DNA from: Lasiosphaeris hirsuta | Lineage: Eukaryota; Ascomycota; Sordariomycetes; Sordariales; Lasiosphaeriaceae | DNA length: 64,000 nt | Direction: 5' to 3' | Assembly: GCA_030549175.1 (NCBI GenBank) | Contig: JAUKUA010000008.1 | Span: forward strand, 893,172 to 957,171 | Part shown: positions 46,538-57,130 of the stretch, piece after piece | How the letters are laid out: each line of letters opens with the position of its first letter | Position numbering within the stretch: position 1 is the first letter of the stretch | Made by a program: the position numbers and the translations under genes | Notes under the pieces: model-generated | Told to the model about the DNA's origin: nothing | The model's database searches: none | The model's input: only the letters and a program-made list of their open reading frames with translations

Positions 46538-47401
46538 CTAACTGCTCGCCGTCTCCGCCTGAGAGTCGGGAATGGTGGAGCTGGGACGCGGAAGAATGGT
46601 CAACAGCCGCTCAGGGTTGACGCGGGTAGGTGTTTCGGTAAATGGAACCGTTGGGCTGCCGCCAGACGGAACCGTTGGGGTACCATCGGACGCAAACCGG
46701 GCTCTAGGTGGCGCACGACTAGGCGTTTCGGTAAACGGGACCGTCGGCGAGGCCTGCGTCGGGGTCTGGAGTTTCCGTCGCTGCGGCTGTGGCCCTCCAG
46801 ACGAGCTGGTTACCGACCGGTCTCGCTTTTCGGTAGCCGGAGGGCCTTGGTCGGCTATTTGCTGTGCCTTGGCACGAAATGCTATGAACCTGTCTTCTTC
46901 CAGGCCTAGGATCTCTTCTAGTAGCTCGACAGCACGTTCGGGGTCAATCTTGTCTCCCTCTTCACCAGACTGGCTCGTGTCGGCTGCCTCATCCCAGATA
47001 TCGTAGAATTTACTGAGGTCGATGAGCATCTGGTAGTCGCGTGCCGTTTGTGGTTTTCGTAGACTGTACAGTTGATGGGCATACTTGGGGAAAAAATTCG
47101 GATCGGGGTCTTTGGCGCCGTGGCCTTCGATGAAGATAGGCATGGCGCGGATTCGGGCTGTCGGGTTCTTGAGCCTGCCGTTGCGGGCGCGGACGTCAAA
47201 CTGCCTCATTGTAACCTGTATCTCCGATATTGTCGCCTTTACATCGCGGAATTCGGCCTTTGTTTCAGCCTTGAAGGAGGCGAATTCGGCCTTTGTTTCC
47301 GCCTTGAAGGAGGCGAATTCGGCCTTGAAGGAGGCGACATCCGCCTTGACTGAGGCGATTTCCGACTGGACAAATGCCTTGGTGGCCACGTCTGAATTCA
47401 T
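46538..47401 (-). CDS. Coiled-coil protein with FKAE repeats, conserved fungal hypothetical
   Basis: Uninterrupted frame of 287 residues from the ATG at 47401. The N-terminal 60 residues are an alpha-helical repeat built from (A)SFKAE(TK)AEF units, predicted to form a coiled coil; the DNA under it (about 47260-47340) is a tandem repeat. A conserved-looking central region follows (RARNGRLKNPTARIRAMPIF, PNFFPKYAHQLYSLRKPQTA, YQMLIDLSKFYDIW) and then an acidic helix. The C-terminal 90 residues are Pro/Thr/Ser-rich with a repeated SPTVPFTETP motif, probably disordered. The central part resembles a group of uncharacterised fungal proteins with an arginine-rich N-terminal helix and a C-terminal FYDI motif. 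No function is known to me. Confidence 0.65.
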   Translation of the reverse strand: MNSDVATKAFVQSEIASVKADVASFKAEFASFKAETKAEFASFKAETKAEFRDVKATISEIQVTMRQFDVRARNGRLKNPTARIRAMPIFIEGHGAKDPDPNFFPKYAHQLYSLRKPQTARDYQMLIDLSKFYDIWDEAADTSQSGEEGDKIDPERAVELLEEILGLEEDRFIAFRAKAQQIADQGPPATEKRDRSVTSSSGGPQPQRRKLQTPTQASPTVPFTETPSRAPPRARFASDGTPTVPSGGSPTVPFTETPTRVNPERLLTILPRPSSTIPDSQAETASS

Positions 47402-47633
47402 TGTTGTCTTCTTGCGTGGGGTCGCCTGGGATGGTGGTAGTATTGTGTGTTTGAGTGTTTTGGAGTGTTTTGGGAAGTGTTACGGGAACAAGTGCGGGGG
47501 AGCTTTGGGCAGGAAATGGGAATTCTGGCCAGCGGTCGGGTATTCAATCACATGACTTCGCGTCGCGGGTTGACACGGAGATGTGTGGAAATTCATCAAC
47601 GCGTAAGCATTTTCACCACGCAACACATGCTAA

Positions 47634-48072
47634 GGCCCTGATCGGCTCCAGGACTGTCTGTCCTCAAGACTTTGAAAGAGTGACTTTCGGCTAGGTGGCT
47701 TGGTCTGGTTTCGGCGGTTAGGGTTATTTGTGTGGGTGTATATACGCTGTATTTACAATGGGACTTAGTGGGAGATACGCTGTGACCTTCTGTAATTATA
47801 GCGGGCTTTGCGCTCCAGACCGACGGTCTTAGGGACAAGCAGAATTCAGCCATCTTTGTGGTCCTAATTACGCCCGTACTGTAATAGGTGCGATCTGCAC
47901 CTTGCATTAGCGTGTACTTTAACGGCAGGGGGGCAAAATCGTTCGATGTGACTGTGGTCAAGAATTAGTGCCAAAACAGGTACACTGCATTGAAAAATTC
48001 TGGCTTGGCATTTTTGAGCCACTTTTTAGTGACCCTGAGGACCGCCAGTCGTTGAGCCAGCCGATCAGGGCC
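47634..48072. mobile_element. Harbinger-like miniature element, copy 1 (439 bp)
   Basis: Terminal inverted repeats GGCCCTGATCGGCT ... AGCCGATCAGGGCC are flanked by TAA on both sides (47631-47633 and 48073-48075). A 3-bp TAA/TTA duplication and GGCC-type termini are hallmarks of PIF/Harbinger (Tourist-like) miniature elements. The interior has no ORF of note. Its right half is an inverted, diverged match to the left half of the second element (for example GTGGCTCAAAAATGCCAAGC CAGAATTT on the - strand). Confidence 0.75.
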
Positions 48073-48075
48073 TAA

Positions 48076-48942
48076 AGGTAAGGAGAGCGCTGGGGTTAGC
48101 AGTAGCAGGATATTCGGCCTCCCGGATCGACCATCCCCCCGTCTGCGACCCAAATTTGCCAGTTATCTTCCAACTGGTGGGCAGGCACAAAGAAAGTGGT
48201 TTGCCCCACAGAGCCTTGAGGAGCAGGCAGTGTCTGGTAATTCTCAAAGCACTGGAGCTATTCGCCAGCACTTTTGGTTTGTTCGATTAACATGAAGGTT
48301 GGGAGGTTAGGGCCTGAAAAAAGCCAGCCAAGAGGGGCAAGCACGACAATTGCCCCTCTTTTCATTGGAGGCAACGGGGCTTTGCTCTCAAACTCTTCAC
48401 ACGCCACAGAACAACCTCTTCCAACCATCTTTAATCCACGATTCAGAAAGCCAAGTTTTCCGCAATCGTGTTACGAAGTAATTGGATGTAGGTACACCAT
48501 AATACTGCGGCTGCGCCAGCCCAGGGAGCACTGCGCCGTAACCTCCAAAAGACTGTTTATCACAGCATATTGTAACACCAAGCACGATACGCTGAGCCAT
48601 AGCGCAGTTGAAACATTGACTTCATACCAACAAAAATGCCTGGAAATCGTAGTTTCAACCCGTTACACTAACATTTAATATGGCGAGCGTTGGTATTATA
48701 AAGTAACAGCCATTCTCCTAAAATTCTTTGAACAAGGCTTCAGACCCAAGCCCAGCACAATTGAAATTCACCATGATCCGGATACCCTTTTGATTTACGA
48801 TAGCGCGAGCTTTGTGGCCCTCCAGCTTCTCACTTCAAATTGGGAAACAGCAACCATTCTCAAAATCGGTTGCCAATGAACATGGAAGGGGTTTTCAGGT
48901 AGGGTCCCTATAGTCGCCGCATCCAAACATCACACATGCTAA
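48076..48942. other. Spacer between two miniature elements
   Basis: No gene recognised. The 9 bases before both elements are alike (CACATGCTA), suggesting a shared target motif or insertion into copies of the same sequence. Confidence 0.4.
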
Positions 48943-49437
48943 GGCCCTGATCCACAACTTGCACGGCTTGCAGGTTCAGTCACCAAAAAGTGGCTCACTT
49001 TTGCCAAGCCAGAATTTATCGATGTAACTATGCCTGTTTTAGTACTAAAATTTGACCACAGCCACATCCATCGATTTTGTACCCCTGCTCTTCAAGTACC
49101 CCCTAATGCAACGCGCAGATCGCACCAAATACGGTAATAGCAACCTGAAAATCAGCGCTGCAAGCCGTGCAAACCAGCAAGCCAACTTTGGCTTGCGAGA
49201 TCCAACACGGCTTGCAGGTTTTGGATTTTTAGGACCCACCCCACTATAGCTATAGCGGCCTACAGCGCATCACCTCGCTGAAGCCCGCTGTAATTATAGA
49301 GCCTCGCCTATGCGCACACAACCCTAACCCTCACCTAGCCTTCGCATAGGCCAACGGTACATCCAGACAGACCCACCTACCTGAATGTCACTTTTTTGCA
49401 CTGAATCTGCAAGCCGTGCAAGTTGTGGATCAGGGCC
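48943..49437. mobile_element. Harbinger-like miniature element, copy 2 (495 bp)
   Basis: Terminal inverted repeats of about 40 bp (GGCCCTGATCCACAACTTGC then ACGGCTTGCAGGTTCAGT, against an almost perfect inverted copy at the right end) are flanked by TAA at 48940-48942 and 49438-49440. The first ten bases match copy 1; the next 30 differ, so the two belong to one family but different subtypes. It sits immediately upstream of the SWIB remnant. Confidence 0.78.
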
Positions 49438-49440
49438 TAA

Positions 49441-49757
49441 ATAGATTTACAGAAGCAATACCTACTCTCGAAGCCTTTGGCGAGCTTAGTGGGAGTAGAT
49501 GAAGTAAGATACCCTCGGGGCCACACACGGCTGCTATTATGCTTAAGGGATTCTAGTTATCACGGCCCCAAATCGTCAAGGAGATTTGGAAACATATAAA
49601 ATCTCATGGCCTCCAGGATCCTTCAGATAAACGGCATATCAAGTGTGACTCGACTATGCGAGCGGTGTTTAAGACTGATAGAGTCTACATGTTCACGATG
49701 AACAGATTACTGAGCGAGCACTTACAGGAAAAGGGCCATGACATTGATGAGAATTAG
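49441..49757 (+). pseudogene. SWIB/MDM2 domain gene, 5'-truncated
   Basis: Two exons, 49441-49503 and 49557-49757, with a 53-bp intron (GTAAGA ... TTCTAG). Splicing gives QKQYLLSKPLASLVGVDE joined to LSRPQIVKEIWKHIKSHGLQ, then DPSDKRHIKCDSTMRAVFKT and DRVYMFTMNRLLSEHL, a full-length SWIB domain as in fungal SWIB/MDM2 proteins linked to chromatin remodelling and transcription. The domain itself has no stop or frameshift. The reading frame upstream is closed by the TAA target duplication at 49438, and no start codon or N-terminal DEK_C-like region is present, so the gene has lost its 5' half at the miniature-element junction. Confidence 0.75.
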
Positions 49758-50639
49758 TGTATCTTAAGTCCGGGGTGCGTGTGAGGGAGGAGGACGTACT
49801 TATAGCTGACGTCTGCGAGCCGGCTCGACATAAGGCAGAGCGTCCTGATGGAGGCGGCGTCGCAGCACTTAAAGATCAGGCATAGTAGCTCCACGTAATC
49901 AAGCTGATAGTAGACGTAAGATGGCGGATGGATGAAGACCAGCAGGGTGATTTTCATGTTTGCAGGAAGAGGGCGAATGTACAACCTTTCTCCTCGCCGA
50001 ATAGATTTTGTCTACTGCAGTTGTTATTAACTTCATGGCAAATCTCATCAAAGTTTGTGATATCGCATCTTGGTATTTTGTGCTCCACTGCCCACGCCCC
50101 CAAACGCTCCTCGATTGAGTTGTGCTAGTATTTTTGCTCAATCTGAAATATCATTGTTAGCCTGGTTTTTTACGCTCCCTCCTAGCCTCGCTAATTGTTA
50201 TTGCCTGAGCCAATAACGCCGTTACCCCTCGTGATCCCCTCGCTAGCCACGATCCTACGCTCCTGTTACTATCACGCACCTTAACTTACTAGACGCTAGC
50301 CTACACCATGCTACCACACGGGAAGTAGGGTAACTGATTTCGAGGATCAGGTTCTTAAGGATGCGGAGGCTCACTATAAGTCGTAGTCTTATTCCCGAAA
50401 TTGTCACGGTAATTCTCCGGTAATACGCTAAATTTTGGCGGCTCAATAGACTAGCTTTTGTTATTAGGGAACGGCAAAGCTTTCAGAAAACCGCAAGGGC
50501 GCTTTTAACTCCTCTACCCCCCGCCAATTCATTATTAAAACATCCGTATATAGCGTTTTAATAACCGGCCCGGTTTTAATTCTTAGTAGTCTACTTCTTA
50601 GAAAATACCAAGCGGTAGCAAAAAGTGGGAGTGCCACTT
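49758..50639. other. Gene-poor, AT-richer stretch
   Basis: No domain or reliable ORF seen on either strand. Confidence 0.4.
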
Positions 50640-51525
50640 AATTTCTTCGCCGACCATTGTATTTTGTACTGTGCCCGGGCTCCTTCTTGACACCGGGCTC
50701 TTTCTCAGCAGCGATACCTAGAGCTGCTTGAGCAGCTCCAAGCTTTTCATCGAGCTCTTGACGGTGAGCATCCGTCTACGGAGAGTCATCTATCTCGATG
50801 GTGACATTGACGACGGCCCCTCCAAACTGTGCCGCTTGGTATATAGTGCAGGGTTTTTGAGCGTATCAAAGGCGCTGGGGTGAGCCGAGACTTTGGCTCG
50901 GGTCACTTTGCCGTGAGTGTATGGCCCTCCGCCTCAGAAACGCATTGTATTACATCATAACTGGATGGTGGACTGCCCTCGGGTCTGTGCAGATGCTGGG
51001 TACTGTATGGGATCCAGGAGGCTTGGTGGGAGTATCTAGCCACAGCTAGCACCTTGGAACCTATGATGTGATCTTGCTTAAGGCCCTCTAAACTTCGCGA
51101 CCAGCCCGGCAAGACGATTTGAAGTTATCAGCCTTTGTTATTTGCACCATTTGGTACAAACACTTGTGAACTGGATCATCCAGGTCAAGATCCTCCCCCT
51201 TCAACTCCCGCAGCTTATACGCAGGCAACATCATGGTAATCCGATCCTTAAGTCGCTCTTGTGTCAAAGCATCAATTTGATGCACAATATCAGAGGCGTG
51301 CTCGCATGTGGAAATCGAGGCGCGATTCTCGTCGACGGCGGCCAGGCTGGAGCGGCTCGCAGGCTCCGAATCGGGGTGCGAACGACCCTGGCTTCTATCT
51401 TCAGATTCTAGCTTAAGCTCATCGTACGGGTGAGGGAAGTCCCGATCCGTCTCGAGCTTAACCAGCGTCTTCGGTCCCTCCTTAGTATCGCGTAGTAAGG
51501 TGTGTCGGAACAGTTGCTGGCGCAC
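50640..51525 (-). pseudogene. Local gene family relic, copy gamma
   Basis: On the - strand, 50960-50640 reads VTRAKVSAHPSAFDTLKNPA, then GAVVNVTIEIDDSP, a stop, TDAHRQELDEKLGAAQ and EKEPGVKKEPG. These blocks occur in the same order in two other nearby relics. Upstream on the same strand, 51525-51088 is a 145-codon open frame (KTLVKLETDRDFPHPYDELK ... DRITMMLPAYKLRELKGEDL) that may be the 3' part of copy beta or the 5' part of this copy. Family not recognised. Confidence 0.4.
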
Positions 51526-51936
51526 AAATGTCTCGATAAACTGGCTACGACCTTTGCATCTCTGGTGGTAAATAGGACCATACTACTGTCCCGTGGGGCA
51601 GCTTCTGTTCTCATAGTCCTTCCGGAATGCGGAGTATGAGTACCCTTTCCACCAGGGGTCAGATAGCGAATCCGGCAATTTTTGCCCATTGTTCCTCATT
51701 GAGTAAACTTACTATGAAAAACTGTCTGTCCACGGAAGGTTTCGGCAGAATTGATCAAGTTACGCCTACGATAGCCCATCCGGAGGAGCGTGGTAGAGTA
51801 TTGTCGGCTACCAAAACAGCTCTGTCTGTAACTGTGGTCCGTTTCGCCTGTTCATGAGGACAAGCTTCGTCAGCCTCTGCTGAAAGGCGTGCGAGCTGAG
51901 GTCCCCCGTGGCAATCTCCGAGCAGTTATCTAGACC

Positions 51937-52450
51937 CTATGCCTCGGTGATAGCATTACTACTTATGGTGACGTCCTCGGTGGCGGCTCGATCGTTTGGA
52001 GCAGTGGAAGTCTGAGCAGCGGCAGCCTCCAAGCTCTGCTGTCCTATTGTGATGTCTTCATCTTGATCTCCGATATTCTTATCGAGCTCTTGGCGATGAA
52101 CTTCTCTCCATTTTCGGGACTCGTACTCCATAAAGATGTTCACAATGGGAGCATCATAATCCCGAGCCAGCTTGAGGACGGTTACTTCCAACGCCTTGGT
52201 GCTGCTTTGAATAGTCGAGATTTTGGCCCGCATTACCCGATCAGTGTACGATACATCTGGATCCTTATCTTTGACCGTGTACCAATTGTCAGAGTGGTCG
52301 GCAGGGACAGTCTCGACAAAATCAGGCTCACAGATGAGTGTCATGTTGGCGTCCGGGACGTTCTTAGGCTCATAGCCTAGTCTCCAGTCGTAGATGACTT
52401 CGGCCTCGGCCTTGATTGGTAGTAGCGTGCCGTCGTGTCTCGCCTTGTCG
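51937..52450 (-). pseudogene. Local gene family relic, copy beta
   Basis: The best-preserved copy. The - strand frame reads AEVIYDWRLGYEPKNVPDAN, MTLICEPDFVETVPADHSDN, VMRAKISTIQSSTKALEVTV, APIVNIFMEYESRKWREVHR and QELDKNIGDQDEDITIGQQS, ending at a TAG near 51937. No start with a convincing context is seen and upstream sequence carries stops. No domain is recognised; composition is acidic and soluble. Confidence 0.4.
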
Positions 52451-54109
52451 CGGTCCTAATCGAATCCATGCTTAAGGGCTAGGGTGCTGACTTAGCCTCC
52501 AGTTGCCGAAGAGCTGCTTTCGCGGCTGTATACTTGCCTGGATGATTGTTTACGATCCTTAATTACACTTGCCAAATTAGCCCCGACCGGATCTCAGGTT
52601 ACTCATTGTTACGATCTATGATGTAAGATATCAAGGTTAGAATAGTGCTCTATAATGACATTAACTGATAAAAAAACCAGGTGAGGTATGTTACGGTAGT
52701 ATTCACGAGTGGGATAGGCGGGAGTGGCAGAAGCGGCGGAGCATCGATAAATTTGTGGTGTTGTGGAAATAAGAAAATTTGGACTCAGCCTAGAGGTTTA
52801 GTCCTGGTCACTGGCTGGATTTTGGGAGGGTAGTGGATTTTACGACCTATGTCTGGCTGCGGTCAGGCGTGCCAAATTTTAGCGAGGTCCATTGTATGGC
52901 AATGGAATGCCAGTGGTTGCAGACTGGAAGAATGGCAGGCCCGGAGTGAGTTAACTGACTTCGTACCCGTGCCGTACTCGCCATCCATCCTTCAAGTTCT
53001 CAAATATATGCCTCACTGGCACCGTCATGTCAATCACACACTGGCGAAGGCATCGAGGGAGCCTAAAGTTAGTAAACGTGTAAAGAAATGTCGCCAGATG
53101 TAAAAACCGCCGCACAGCTCCTTCCTCCACTTGCTCCTGCCCGGACAGCCGGGGGTATATATATTAGTTCCCCCACCTTCATTTCAACAAAAACAGGTGG
53201 CCAGTGGTCAATTTGGCAGCGTACCCGCTTTCACGTGAATCTTTAGCTAACCTGAAATAATCGACTGACCACCGATCGGGCGGCAAAGACGGCAAAGACG
53301 TAAATACTGCAAAGACATTGTTGAAAGAATCCGGGGGACATGGGCCTTGAGGCCTCATGAATACGAGGGATGTGGATAGTCCCGTAACTGAGTTGTAATG
53401 AGGGGAGGAGGGCTATACAAAAAATCAAAAATCAAGAAAACAAATCTCCAGCGGGCATGCAAAGTACCAAGTTCGATTCCTAACGCTGGCCACCATCAAA
53501 TATTTTTGGGCTTTTCGTTTCGGCTGTGGTGGTGGTTGTGACACCGGATTAATTGTTTTATCATAGAAAATAGGGGCACATGTCACAGTCACGCAAAAGA
53601 CCAGTGTGAAGAGACAAGTGTTTTTATTTATCTCCTAAATTCCCATTCCCATTCCCATCATGGACGGACTTGCCGTCTTCTTAGTCCTCCCAGATACTCG
53701 AAGAAGAGGCAGGCTGTGTGAGTCCTCGGCCTGGTTTGCTGGCAGCCACAGGATCATACGTAATCGGAGACACCTTAGCAACGTAATCGTTACCAGCTTT
53801 GGCAGTGCCAACGTTCATGGGGTTGCAAGGGTCGGTACCAATGCACTCCTCGATGTTCATCTAAAACTAGGAGAGCATGGTACATTAGCGAGGATGTCGG
53901 AGGAGTTTCCTTTGATCGGGTCCGAAAATTCGACGCAAAATTTAGTAAGGGAATCTACCTTACCCACCCACGCGTTTGCAGCTATCTAAGGCGCGGGCGA
54001 GGATATTAGCGTTCCCCCCATAGCACTGCCGGTAGCACCAGTCCAATGAATAGCAGCATTGGTGACCACGAGCACGTCTTTAATCCAATGCCGGGGTCTC
54101 TCTTCATGC
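52451..54109. other. Gene-poor stretch with possible relic at 53640-54090
   Basis: On the - strand, 54090-53640 gives protein-like pieces in shifting frames (SLTKFCVEFSDPIKGNSSDI, then MNIEECIGTDPCNPMNVGTA). They could be the end of a decayed secreted-protein gene; I do not recognise it. The remainder shows nothing. Confidence 0.3.
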
Positions 54110-55240
54110 CTACCAACCGAACAATGACGTCAAGTTCGAGCTCCCCCCTGATGGTGATTGGGATGCCTTGATTCGAAAGGGACTCCGAGTCGACGTCGAT
54201 CCACTGGGCTCTCTCTCCACAACGGTAATAAGGGGTTGGTCCGCATGGGGCTTGACGTCGAGAGCGGGTTCGCCGTCGATGACGATAGGGAAGCCTGCGT
54301 CGCCTGGGACCGGATGCGGCTTGATGCCGACGCCGGGCTGTCTCTTCACGACGACAGCGAAGCCTAGGCCCGACTCAAGCTTGATGCGTTTGCGATTTTA
54401 TGGCTAGTCTACGTCTTCTTCCTCGAGCCCTAGCGTGCGCTTATGGTTTCGCCTCAAGTTCTCTTTTTTTAAAGAGACCTTGATTTGGTACTTCGTAGCG
54501 ACCGTAGGCACGGCTTTGATGCCGTTGCCGGGCTCCCTCTTATGGTGACAGGCAACCTGATATCCGAACGTAGCTCAATCGGTTTATGATCTTCCGTCAA
54601 GTAGTCATCCTTGTGTGCCTTAAACCTTTTGTTCTCGATAGAGATCTTCGGTATCATGTTGATCCTTTGGGTGAAGATGGGGGCGGGGGGTGTTGGCGAG
54701 GTTGGAGCATCATTACCAGCGGTAGAGATTTCGGTTGGATCATCGGCGGTGTGCTTTCGAGCGCGTCTCGCTGGCGGGACCCTTGATCTGTGAGCTCGGC
54801 ACGATCTCCGGGGCCCCACCGGTCCGTCCCGTACTTGATGGTGGCATTAACAATTCCCGATGCGTTCGGGGGGCTTGTGCCAAGATGGTGGCCGCCAGCG
54901 CGAGAACGCCCTCCGTCGTTAGCGACGTCTTCGCACGGGTTACTTCGACTGTTCCCTCCTCATCGCGTTGGAAGTTGGCAAACTAGTGAACGCCGTTAGG
55001 GCCAGGGATCTCGAGGAAGTCGGTCTCGTCGTCATCGCCCGGCCTGTGGTGGTATACCACTTCTGTGCTCCACTTCTGATAGCTGGATTTGACGAGCCTC
55101 CTCGTCGGTTGTGGCCATGTTGTTATACCAGTAGAACTTGTCATGGCTTTCGGGGGCCAGAGTTTTTGCCTTAGGCTTAGGCTGTTGAGTCAGTTATACG
55201 GCGAGGGCATCTTGTACCATGCCCGCGAACTTACGCTTTT
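54110..55240 (-). pseudogene. Local gene family relic, copy alpha, with coding repeat
   Basis: On the - strand the order is MATTDEEARQIQLSEVEHRS near 55120, then in other phases VVYHHRPGDDDETDFLEIPG, EGTVEVTRAKTSLTTEGVLA, GIVNATIKYGTDRWGPGDRA and ELTDQGSRQRDALESTP, matching the block order of copies beta and gamma. The 3' part (54370-54130) encodes an imperfect repeat of about 24 residues with PGVGIKPHP / PALDVKPHA cores. Frames shift several times and stops occur, so it is a relic. Confidence 0.4.
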
Positions 55241-55997
55241 CGCCTTTTATGGCGCTACGGCTGTCACTGGGTTGGTGGACTGGAGATTGCCCAGGGATCA
55301 CGAAGTCAGTAGGAGGTCAGGTGGAAAACTACCAGTGCCCCGCCGGTAGGTTTGCAATCTCAGTTATGACGTTGATATAAGAAATGAGGCTCACCTTCTG
55401 CTTTCGGGTTTGTCTTATATAGCCATTAGACGGTTAAGGATGCTTACGTAATTACCTTGATACCTGTACATATACCCACATGGAGTAGTGTGAATGATAA
55501 TGAGTCAAGAATTAGAAGTTACATGGCATTGTGTACCGTTTCTTTCCTAATAGCATTAGTAAATATGAGAACTTGTTAACTCTTCTTACCTGATGTCCAG
55601 GCGTGTAGGGTCTTTATAGGTCATTGTAACCCTGGCTAATCATAGTATAGTAGTTAGTACGTCTTAGTTCTATAGCTCTCTTATCTAATATCGGGAAGCA
55701 TTAGAGGAGGGAGTCCCTTAGGGAGGTTAGGGGTTCGACTCCCTCCGGGGGCGTTTCTTTTTTACTTCTTTTTTAGTACTGGTTTGTCGGCCCCAGATGA
55801 TCGCTTCATTTTGGCATTCAGAAAGGGGCTGCAAGCTGGGGGCAAGCAAGTATGTCAACCCGATGGTTACGGCGTTGATCCAGAGGAAGGAGCCCTAGCC
55901 AGTTTCCGCAGGGACAATGTCATGTCCCATCTAAAACAGTGCCAACGCCTTTTCCAGTCTTGTTACGACCGCGGCTATGAAAACTATCCTTCACCCC
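55241..55997. other. Gene-poor stretch
   Basis: A short + frame near 55790-56008 ends in a Cys/His pattern (SFRRDNVMSHLKQCQ) reminiscent of one degenerate zinc finger, but has no start. A GGTTCGACTCCC string lies near 55730. Confidence 0.3.
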
Positions 55998-56780
55998 TTA
56001 TATCCACGTAGAACGACTCGTGACATCCCCAGGCCTCTCGGTCCGAAAGTCCGGATGTCCCGGCCGCGTCAGACACGGCCCATCCCCCTTCTCGCACTCA
56101 AGGTGCATTCCCACACACGGCACACAATGCGGCAGCTGGTCCCCGTACAGACACGGTTTCGCTAGCGGATCGAACCCGATATCGTCGCCGCGCCAGCACA
56201 CCCTCCCCATGTACTCGCGGTCGCCCCGATGCGGACCAGCGTAGCAGTACCAATTCCCGGCGTCGCCTTCATGCTCCCGCCACTGGCATTGCTGGTTGGA
56301 GCAGCCCGTTCCCCACTCGTGAGTTTCGCATTCCCCATCGGGCGTCCAGTCCTTGTCCAGCACGCAGTCGCCGCACCCGGGGAAGTCCGTGAAGGAGTAT
56401 CCCGGGCGGAGATGCGAGGCTGCGGGGGTGTGTACGTGGTACGTGTCGAACCGCGTGCTGGTTGTGGTGAGGGTGGTTGAGGAGCCTGGCGCGTCGGTGA
56501 AGAATGTGTAGCTGTACACGGTGCTGGTCGCCTTGGTGATGGCCGTCTGTACGATGGTCTCGGGGTAGACTGTCGGCCGGGAGGGATGGGGTTCCAAAGT
56601 GGTGACGTCGTGTTCGACCCAGGCGAATGTGGGTACGGGGAGGCCGAATAGGTCGAGCGGTGGGATCCGGAACGTCGTCATTGAGGTGAAGGTGCTCGTG
56701 AAGGGGTATGAGGTGACTAGGTTGCGCGTATCTGCGCCGGGTAAGGTGCCGACGATGCTGAAAAGGACGAGTGGCTTCAT
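55998..56780 (-). CDS. Small secreted Cys-rich protein
   Basis: I start it at the ATG at 56780 because the first residues then form a signal peptide (MKPLVLFSIVGTLPGADTRN); product 260 residues. The upstream in-frame extension (to 56897) is basic and not signal-like. The N-terminal half is Thr/Ser/Pro-rich (TSYPFTSTFTSMTTF, TTLTTTSTRFDTYHVHTP). The C-terminal half holds about 13 Cys in a compact pattern (FPGCGDCVLD, GECETHEWGTGCSNQQCQW, NWYCYAGPHRG, VCWRGDD, KPCLYGDQLPHCVPCVGMHL, ECEKGDGPCL), typical of disulfide-rich extracellular proteins. No known fold is recognised. Location and features fit a cell-wall or effector-like protein, but that is inference. It is the last intact gene before the telomere. 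Confidence 0.72.
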   Translation of the reverse strand: MKPLVLFSIVGTLPGADTRNLVTSYPFTSTFTSMTTFRIPPLDLFGLPVPTFAWVEHDVTTLEPHPSRPTVYPETIVQTAITKATSTVYSYTFFTDAPGSSTTLTTTSTRFDTYHVHTPAASHLRPGYSFTDFPGCGDCVLDKDWTPDGECETHEWGTGCSNQQCQWREHEGDAGNWYCYAGPHRGDREYMGRVCWRGDDIGFDPLAKPCLYGDQLPHCVPCVGMHLECEKGDGPCLTRPGHPDFRTERPGDVTSRSTWI

Positions 56781-57130
56781 TTTAGGGATATGATATAAGA
56801 ACCGGATGACAGAAGAAGTAGAAAAATGTTTTGATTTTGCCCCGTACTGTCGTGAAGCCTGCCTGCAGACGACAGATTTCAGCTCAAGGTATAACAACGA
56901 AATGAATGAAGACCGCCCAGGCAGGTGATGATCAGTACTAACCCGGCCGGATAATTGGGTCGAAGGGGCGTATTGTAGGATCCTCCTGTGTTTGCAGCGG
57001 ATAATATGAGATTACCTGTTCAGAAACCACTCCCCCACTTTCCGAAAACATTTTTAATTAAGTTTAGGCATCACTAATCCTTGAAATGAACATTACAGTC
57101 CTTGCAGTAGGCCTTACATTATCTCACGCC

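Noticed and set aside
53450..53495. tRNA-like AGTTCGATTCCT string
   Set aside because: T-arm pairing is poor and no upstream half is found; likely chance or a very old tRNA-derived fragment.
55700..55765. Possible tRNA gene (GGTTCGACTCCC B-box-like string followed by a T run)
   Set aside because: No matching 5' acceptor strand or anticodon arm can be folded; an A-box-like string upstream is not at a workable distance with pairing.
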